From DASVDK01 sp036562265 [NCBI: Thermodesulfobacteriota bacterium] (GTDB lineage: Bacteria; DASVDK01): DNA of 9,753 nucleotides. The translations under genes were made by a program, and so were the position numbers. The stretch spans positions 1-9,753 of the forward strand of contig DATCKS010000346.1 of assembly GCA_036562265.1 (NCBI GenBank). Reading direction: 5' to 3'. The notes under the pieces were generated by a model. That model was given only the letters and a program-made list of their open reading frames with translations. It was not told the origin of the DNA and searched no databases. Below, in pieces: positions 6,050 to 9,753 of the stretch. The stretch's first letter is position 1. Each line of letters starts with the position of its first letter.

Positions 6050-7444
6050 CTAGCCGAGCTTCAGGTGGAAGCTCTTCGGCCGCGTGAGCTGCTCGTACCC
6101 GACCACCGAGAGGGTGCAGCCGCGGCCGGTCAGACGCACGCCGGTCCACGCCAGAGCGGGGTCCAGGTAGTCGCAGCGGTTCATGAACACCGTGCCGGTC
6201 TCGATCTGCTCGCCGATCCGCTCGGCCGCGGCGAGGTCGCGCGTCCAGATGGAGGCGCTCAGGCCGAACTGGCTGTCGTTCATGAGGGCGATCGCCTCGT
6301 CGTCGCTCGTGACGCGCATGACGCCGGCCACCGGCCCGAAGGTCTCCTCCGTCATCACCCGCATGCGGTGGTCCACGTTCACCAGGATCTGCGGCGCGAG
6401 GTAGGGGCCGCGTCCGGTGTCGGCCGGGAAGGCCGCCGGGTCGATCAGCGCGCGGGCGCCGGCCGCGATCGCCTCGGCGACCTGGGCGCGCACCGCGTCG
6501 GCGGCCTGCGCGGAGACCATGGGGCCGAGGGTCGTCGCCGGATCGAGCGGGTTGCCGAGGCGAAGCGCGCGGACCTCCGCGACCAGGGCGTCGAGGAACT
6601 CGTCGTAGACGGCCTCGTGGACGTAGATCCGCTCGACGGCGCAGCACGACTGCCCGGCGTTGAACATGGCGCCGTCGGCGACGCCGGCCGCCGTGGCGCG
6701 GATGTCGGCATCGGCCCGCACGTAGGCCGGGTCCTTGCCGCCGAGCTCGAGGCCGGTCCCCGGGAAGCCCTTCGCCTCGCCGATCGCCCGCTGGATTGCC
6801 CGTCCGCCCGCGACCGAGCCGGTGAAGCAGACGAGCCGCACCGCCTCGTGGCGCATGGCCGCGGCGGCGGCGTCGTGGCTCATGTGCAGGCACTGGAAGA
6901 CGCCGTCGGGGAGCCCCGCCTCGGCGAGGACGCGCGCGAGGCGCTCGCCCGTCGGCGCGGTCTGGGCCGCCGGCTTGAGCAGGACGGTGTTGCCGGCGGC
7001 CAGCGCCGGCCAGACCGAGTTGACCGCCGTCATGAAGGGGAAGTTCCAGGGGACGATGGAGAGGACCACCCCCACCGGCTCGCGCCGGATGTAGCGGCGG
7101 AAGCCCGGCTTCTCCCCGACGTCGATGTCGGCCAGCGCCCGGGGGGCGAGGGCGAGCATCGTCCGCGCCCGCTCCTCGAAGCCCCGCACCTCGCCGCCGC
7201 CGTGGGCGATCGGCCGTCCCATGAGCCAGGCCAGCTCCTCGGCGATCGCCTCCCGCTCCGCGGTGAAGCGATCGACGGCCCGCTCGAGGATCCGGCACCG
7301 CTCGGCAAGCGGGACGCGCCGCCAGGTCTGCCAGGCCGCGAACGCCCGCTCCACGGCGGCCACGGCGTCGGCCGGGCCGACGACCGGCCGCTCGGCGTAG
7401 ACCGAGCCGTCGACGGGGCTCACGATGCGAAAGGTCTCGCTCAC
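6050..7444 (-). CDS. NAD(P)-dependent aldehyde dehydrogenase
   Basis: A 464-residue member of the aldehyde dehydrogenase superfamily, which oxidises aldehydes to carboxylic acids in the cytoplasm. Landmarks, numbered from the GTG at 7444, are PWNFPF (132-137), cofactor Lys157 in LLKPA, FTGS (207-210), general base Glu233 in LELGGKD, nucleophile Cys267 in NAGQSCC, and EETFGP (366-371). The Cys is followed by a second Cys, then AVERIYV. All catalytic residues are present. Two starts are possible. The GTG at 7462 overlaps the SDR stop (GTGA) and adds six residues but has no ribosome binding site. The GTG at 7444 has GGAGG 5 nt upstream and gives MSETFRIVSPVDGS, a natural family N-terminus, so it is preferred. 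Lying between an SDR gene and a TRAP transporter and downstream of a glutamine-synthetase-like gene, it probably oxidises the aldehyde made by the SDR, perhaps a gamma-glutamyl amino-aldehyde. Substrate not provable from sequence. Confidence 0.94.
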   Translation of the reverse strand: MSETFRIVSPVDGSVYAERPVVGPADAVAAVERAFAAWQTWRRVPLAERCRILERAVDRFTAEREAIAEELAWLMGRPIAHGGGEVRGFEERARTMLALAPRALADIDVGEKPGFRRYIRREPVGVVLSIVPWNFPFMTAVNSVWPALAAGNTVLLKPAAQTAPTGERLARVLAEAGLPDGVFQCLHMSHDAAAAAMRHEAVRLVCFTGSVAGGRAIQRAIGEAKGFPGTGLELGGKDPAYVRADADIRATAAGVADGAMFNAGQSCCAVERIYVHEAVYDEFLDALVAEVRALRLGNPLDPATTLGPMVSAQAADAVRAQVAEAIAAGARALIDPAAFPADTGRGPYLAPQILVNVDHRMRVMTEETFGPVAGVMRVTSDDEAIALMNDSQFGLSASIWTRDLAAAERIGEQIETGTVFMNRCDYLDPALAWTGVRLTGRGCTLSVVGYEQLTRPKSFHLKLG

Positions 7445-7458
7445 CGCGTCCTCCGCCG

Positions 7459-8226
7459 TCACTCGGGGGTCACGTAGGCCTGCGTGAGGCCGCCGTCGAC
7501 GAGGAACGGCACGGCCGTGATCGCGGCCGCGTCGTCGCTCGCGAGGAACGCCGCCGCGGCGGCGATCTCCTCCGCCTCGCCGAAGCGCCCCCGCGGCAGG
7601 TGCACGAGCCGCCGCGCGGCCTTCTTCGGGTCCTTCGCGAACAGCTCCTGGAGCAGCGGCGTGTTCACCGGGCCGGGGCAGAGGGGGATCACGCGGATGT
7701 TCTCGCGGGCGAACTGGACGCCGAGTTCGCGGCTCATGGCGAGCACGGCCCCCTTCGAGGCGGTGTAGGCGATCTGCGAGGTCGCCGCCCCCATCACGCC
7801 CACGAACGAGGCGGTGTTGATGACCACGCCGCCGCCGCGCCGCCTGAGGTAGGGGATCCCGTGCTTGCAGCAGAGGAACACCGACGTCTGGTTGACGCGG
7901 ATCACCCGCTCCCAGGCGTCGAGCCCGGTCTCGAGGATCGAGCCGTCGTCCGGGGGGGAGATGCCGGCGTTGTTGAAGAGGATGTCGATGCCGCCGAAGC
8001 GCTCGGCCGCGGTCGCGTACATGCCCTCCACGTCGCGCTCGACGCTCACGTCCGCCCGCACGAAGAGCCCCCCGACCTCGTCCGCCGCGGCCTGCCCGCT
8101 GCGCGCGTCGAGGTCGACGACGCAGACCTTCGCGCCTTCGGCCGCGAACCGCCGCACGGACGCGAGCCCGATGCCGCTTCCGCCGCCGGTGATCACGGCA
8201 ACCTTGCCGTCAAGCCTCCGGGTCAT
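7459..8226 (-). CDS. SDR family oxidoreductase (classical short-chain dehydrogenase)
   Basis: A 255-residue classical SDR with every motif in place: TGGGSGIG (13-20) for the dinucleotide, Asp38 at the end of the second strand (favours NAD over NADP), D59-V60 for the adenine ring, NNAG (85-88), Asn112, and the catalytic Ser140, Tyr154 and Lys158 (YTASK). The LCPGPVNTPLL segment follows the active site as usual, and LVDGG marks the C-terminal end. It would interconvert an alcohol and an aldehyde or ketone in the cytoplasm. The ATG at 8226 is preceded by GGGGAGG with an 11-nt spacer, slightly long. The frame stays open far upstream through the ligase gene, but that part is an out-of-frame shadow. 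It starts 17 nt after the ligase stop, and its TGA touches the alternative aldehyde dehydrogenase start, so the three enzymes are tightly co-expressed. Its likely role is the alcohol-oxidation step between ligase and aldehyde dehydrogenase. Confidence 0.94.
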   Translation of the reverse strand: MTRRLDGKVAVITGGGSGIGLASVRRFAAEGAKVCVVDLDARSGQAAADEVGGLFVRADVSVERDVEGMYATAAERFGGIDILFNNAGISPPDDGSILETGLDAWERVIRVNQTSVFLCCKHGIPYLRRRGGGVVINTASFVGVMGAATSQIAYTASKGAVLAMSRELGVQFARENIRVIPLCPGPVNTPLLQELFAKDPKKAARRLVHLPRGRFGEAEEIAAAAAFLASDDAAAITAVPFLVDGGLTQAYVTPE

Positions 8227-8243
8227 GTCGATGCTGGCCTCCC

Positions 8244-9608
8244 CTACATCCGCTCGAAGCAGCGGAACCGCTCCCAGTCGGTGATCGCCGCGTCGAACGC
8301 CTCGATCTCGACCTCGGCCATGCGCGCGTAGTGTTCCACCACCTCCTCGCCGAAGGCCTCGCGGGCGACGGCGCTCTTCAGGAACCGCTCGCGCGCGTCG
8401 CGCAGCGTGCGGGGCACCCGCGGGGCGTCCGACTCGTAGGCGTTGCCGACGTAGGCCGGCTCGAGCGGCAGCGCCTCGTCGAGGCCGTGGATGCCGGCGG
8501 CGATCATGGCCGCCAGGGCGAGATAGGGGTTCGCGTCGCCGCCCGGGACGCGGTTCTCGACGCGCAGGGTGTCGTCGCGGCCCACCAGGCGGAGCGCGCA
8601 GGTGCGGTTGTCGCGTCCCCAGGCGAGCGCGGTCGGCGCGAAGCTCCCCTTCGCGTAGCGCTTGTACGAGTTGATGTTGGGCGCGAAGAAGAGCGTGAGG
8701 TCCGCCATCGCGGCCAGGAGGCCGGCGACGAAGTGCCGGCCGAGCTTCGACAGCTCGTGCCCGTCGGCCATCACCGGCTCGCCGGAGCGGCTCCGGACGC
8801 TGAAGTGGATGTGGCAGGAGTTGCCCTCGCGCTCGTCGAACTTCGCCATGAAGGTCAGCGCGGCGCCGTGGCGCGCGGCGATCTCCTTCGCGCCGTTCTT
8901 GAAGATGACGTGCGTGTCGGCGGCCCCGAGCGCCATCTGGTGGGTGAAGTTGATCTCGTACTGGCCGCGGTTGCACTCCCCCTTGGAGCCCTGCACCTCG
9001 AGACCGGCGTCGCGCATGTGGCGGCGGATGTCTCGCATGAGCGACTCGGTGCCGACGGTGTCGAGCAGGGCGTAGTCGACGTTGTACAGCGTGGCCGGCG
9101 TGAGTCCCCGGTAGGCCGACGCCCAGGCCTCCTGGTACGTGTTGCGGAAGACCATGAACTCGAGTTCGGTCGCCGCGATGGGGACGAGGCCGCGCTCCGC
9201 CAGACGCTCGATCTGGCGCCTGAGGATCTGTCGCGGCGAGACGACGACCGGGCGGCCGTCCTCCCACTCGAGGTCGCAGAGCACCAGCGCGGTGCCGTCG
9301 AGCCACGGGATGCGGCGCAGGGTGGAGAGGTCCGGGGCGAAGACGAAGTCGCCGTACCCGGTGGACCAGGAGGCGTGGCGGTAGCCGGGGACGGGGTTCA
9401 TCTCCACGTCGACCGTGAGCTGGTAGTTGCACCCCTCGGCCTTGTGCTCGAGCACCGTGTCCAGGAAGTGCTCGGCGTCGAGCCGCTTGCCCTGCAGGCG
9501 CCCCTGCATGTCGACCATGGCGATGACGACGGTGTCGATCTCGCCGGCGGCCACCGCCTGGCGCAGACCGTCCACCGTGAGCCGTCCGCGGCGCGTCTCC
9601 TCGCTCAT
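8244..9608 (-). CDS. Glutamine synthetase-like gamma-glutamyl-amine ligase
   Basis: A 454-residue protein of the glutamine synthetase superfamily, close in length to gamma-glutamylpolyamine synthetases (PuuA, GlnA3/GlnA4 types). The beta-grasp N-terminal domain covers about 1-115, with VDMQGRLQGKR at 32-42. The catalytic domain shows metal-binding Glu148 and Glu150 in TELEF, Glu211 and Glu218 in ECNRGQYEIN, the ATP-site His267 and His269 in CHIHFS, NSYKRY (313-318), Arg335 and Arg340 in NRTCALR, and ENRVPGGDANPYL (351-363). The tyrosine adenylylation motif of housekeeping GlnA (NLYxLP) is absent, and the HIH and ENRV variants argue for an amine other than ammonia. It would join L-glutamate to an amine using ATP. 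The ATG at 9608 has AGGAG 8 nt upstream. It is first in the six-gene operon. Ligase fold is very sure; the amine is unknown, and with an SDR and aldehyde dehydrogenase next to it an amino alcohol is favoured. Confidence 0.93.
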   Translation of the reverse strand: MSEETRRGRLTVDGLRQAVAAGEIDTVVIAMVDMQGRLQGKRLDAEHFLDTVLEHKAEGCNYQLTVDVEMNPVPGYRHASWSTGYGDFVFAPDLSTLRRIPWLDGTALVLCDLEWEDGRPVVVSPRQILRRQIERLAERGLVPIAATELEFMVFRNTYQEAWASAYRGLTPATLYNVDYALLDTVGTESLMRDIRRHMRDAGLEVQGSKGECNRGQYEINFTHQMALGAADTHVIFKNGAKEIAARHGAALTFMAKFDEREGNSCHIHFSVRSRSGEPVMADGHELSKLGRHFVAGLLAAMADLTLFFAPNINSYKRYAKGSFAPTALAWGRDNRTCALRLVGRDDTLRVENRVPGGDANPYLALAAMIAAGIHGLDEALPLEPAYVGNAYESDAPRVPRTLRDARERFLKSAVAREAFGEEVVEHYARMAEVEIEAFDAAITDWERFRCFERM

Positions 9609-9692
9609 CGGTCCCTCTCCTGCGGGGAGCGTCGAGCCCCCGCTCGCCTCCCCTGACGGCCAGGGCTCCTCGGCCGGCGCCGGCAGCCTGGC
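9609..9692 (-). promoter_or_regulatory. Structured 5' leader of the ligase operon
   Basis: Two nested hairpins can form. Near the start codon, GGGGAG (9624-9629) pairs with CTCCCC (9648-9653), enclosing CGAGC (9633-9637) paired with GCTCG (9642-9646) around a CCCC loop. Further away, a perfect 12-bp palindrome (9673-9684) is framed by GCCAGG(g)CT (9659-9667) and AGCCTGGC (9685-9692). The first hairpin ends just upstream of the AGGAG ribosome binding site (9617-9621). No T tract follows either hairpin and no known riboswitch core was recognised. The region may only reflect high GC. Confidence 0.35.
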
Positions 9693-9750
9693 TGTACAGG
9701 AACGTACGCGCGTTTGATTAAGTCACGTTATCTGGTATATGCTGTACAGG
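9691..9750. promoter_or_regulatory. Twin palindromic operator sites GCTGTACAGG, 50 bp apart
   Basis: The same 10-mer occurs at 9691-9700 and 9741-9750, each holding the perfect 8-bp palindrome CTGTACAG, and the start-to-start distance is exactly 50 bp. The TGTAC-type core recalls operators of GntR/FadR-like regulators (TnGTnnnACnA) but does not prove that family. The right-hand copy begins at the last base of the -10 box of an outward promoter; the left-hand copy lies between that promoter and the ligase operon. The layout fits a dimer-of-dimers regulator controlling both directions. Confidence 0.55.
9714..9741 (+). promoter_or_regulatory. Divergent promoter reading out of the right edge
   Basis: TTGATT (9714-9719) and TATATG (9736-9741) are separated by 16 bp, with an extended -10 TG at 9733-9734. 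The spacing and box type closely match the tetR promoter of this window (TTGATG-16-TATACA). The expected start is about 9748, inside the right-hand operator, so the gene lies beyond the window and is probably the regulator of the operon. On the opposite strand a weak CTTAAT (complement of 9717-9722) is the best -10 candidate for the ligase operon, without a clear -35. Confidence 0.5.
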
Positions 9751-9753
9751 TCG

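Noticed and set aside
6065-7477. A 470-codon plus-strand open frame exactly opposite the aldehyde dehydrogenase, with similar long antisense frames at 3165-4040, 3910-5676 and 8331-9656.
   Set aside because: Products are Arg/Gly/Asp/Glu/His-rich with no folded-domain pattern. They mirror real genes with complete catalytic motifs; long antisense frames are expected at about 70 % GC.
7459-9432. A 657-codon minus frame that would fuse an extra N-terminal domain to the SDR, and a comparable 607-codon frame (5475-7298) extending DctQ.
   Set aside because: The extensions lie out of frame over the ligase and aldehyde dehydrogenase genes, are Arg/Pro-rich, and good ribosome binding sites mark the true starts at 8226 and 6011.
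8244-9608. Naming the operon as a putrescine (puu) pathway and the ligase puuA.
   Set aside because: No PuuB-type amine oxidase, PuuD-type hydrolase or PuuP permease is present, and an SDR is present instead; the substrate cannot be fixed from sequence.
8244-9608. Housekeeping glutamine synthetase GlnA.
   Set aside because: No adenylylation tyrosine motif is seen, several active-site motifs are variant, and the neighbours are catabolic enzymes rather than nitrogen-regulation genes.
1-9753. Mobile elements, CRISPR arrays, tRNA or rRNA genes, defence or toxin-antitoxin systems.
   Set aside because: No transposase or integrase motifs, regularly spaced repeats, tRNA-like cloverleafs or rRNA stretches were recognised; all long frames are accounted for by metabolic, transport and regulatory genes.

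Overview
This is a GC-rich (roughly 70 %), gene-dense bacterial window with nine protein-coding genes. One runs off the left edge. Gaps are short and there are several 4-nt stop/start overlaps. No RNA genes, insertion sequences or CRISPR arrays were seen. High GC, a Tat-exported TRAP binding protein and a DUF2236/MpaB-type protein suit a soil or sediment organism such as a proteobacterium or a Rokubacteria/Methylomirabilota-like lineage. No marker gene fixes the taxonomy, so this is inference.

Left part (1-2884): the 3' end of a DUF2236/MpaB-type oxygenase gene (+) converges on a two-gene minus-strand unit. That unit is an MFS transporter (999-2201) followed by a small one-TM hypothetical protein (625-1002), joined by a GTGA overlap. 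The small gene's tail overlaps the oxygenase gene antisense. A TetR regulator (2309-2884, +) is divergent from the MFS gene across 107 bp. That gap holds a TetR-like inverted repeat inside a sigma70-like promoter whose expected start point is at the tetR ATG, so tetR may be leaderless. Transporter plus divergent TetR looks like an efflux or uptake module under local repression.

Middle (2885-2966): a long two-part hairpin separates convergent tetR and dctP. It has a T-rich flank only in the minus direction and probably terminates the large operon on the right.

Right part (2967-9753): a six-gene minus-strand operon in the order glutamine-synthetase-like ligase, SDR dehydrogenase, aldehyde dehydrogenase, TRAP small subunit, TRAP large subunit, TRAP binding protein. 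The combination suggests uptake of a small solute, gamma-glutamylation of an amine, oxidation of an alcohol to an aldehyde, then oxidation to the acid. An amino alcohol is the simplest substrate that fits. Upstream (9609-9753) are two GC-rich leader hairpins, two identical GCTGTACAGG palindromic sites exactly 50 bp apart, and a good extended -10 promoter pointing out of the right edge. A divergent regulator gene probably lies just outside the window.
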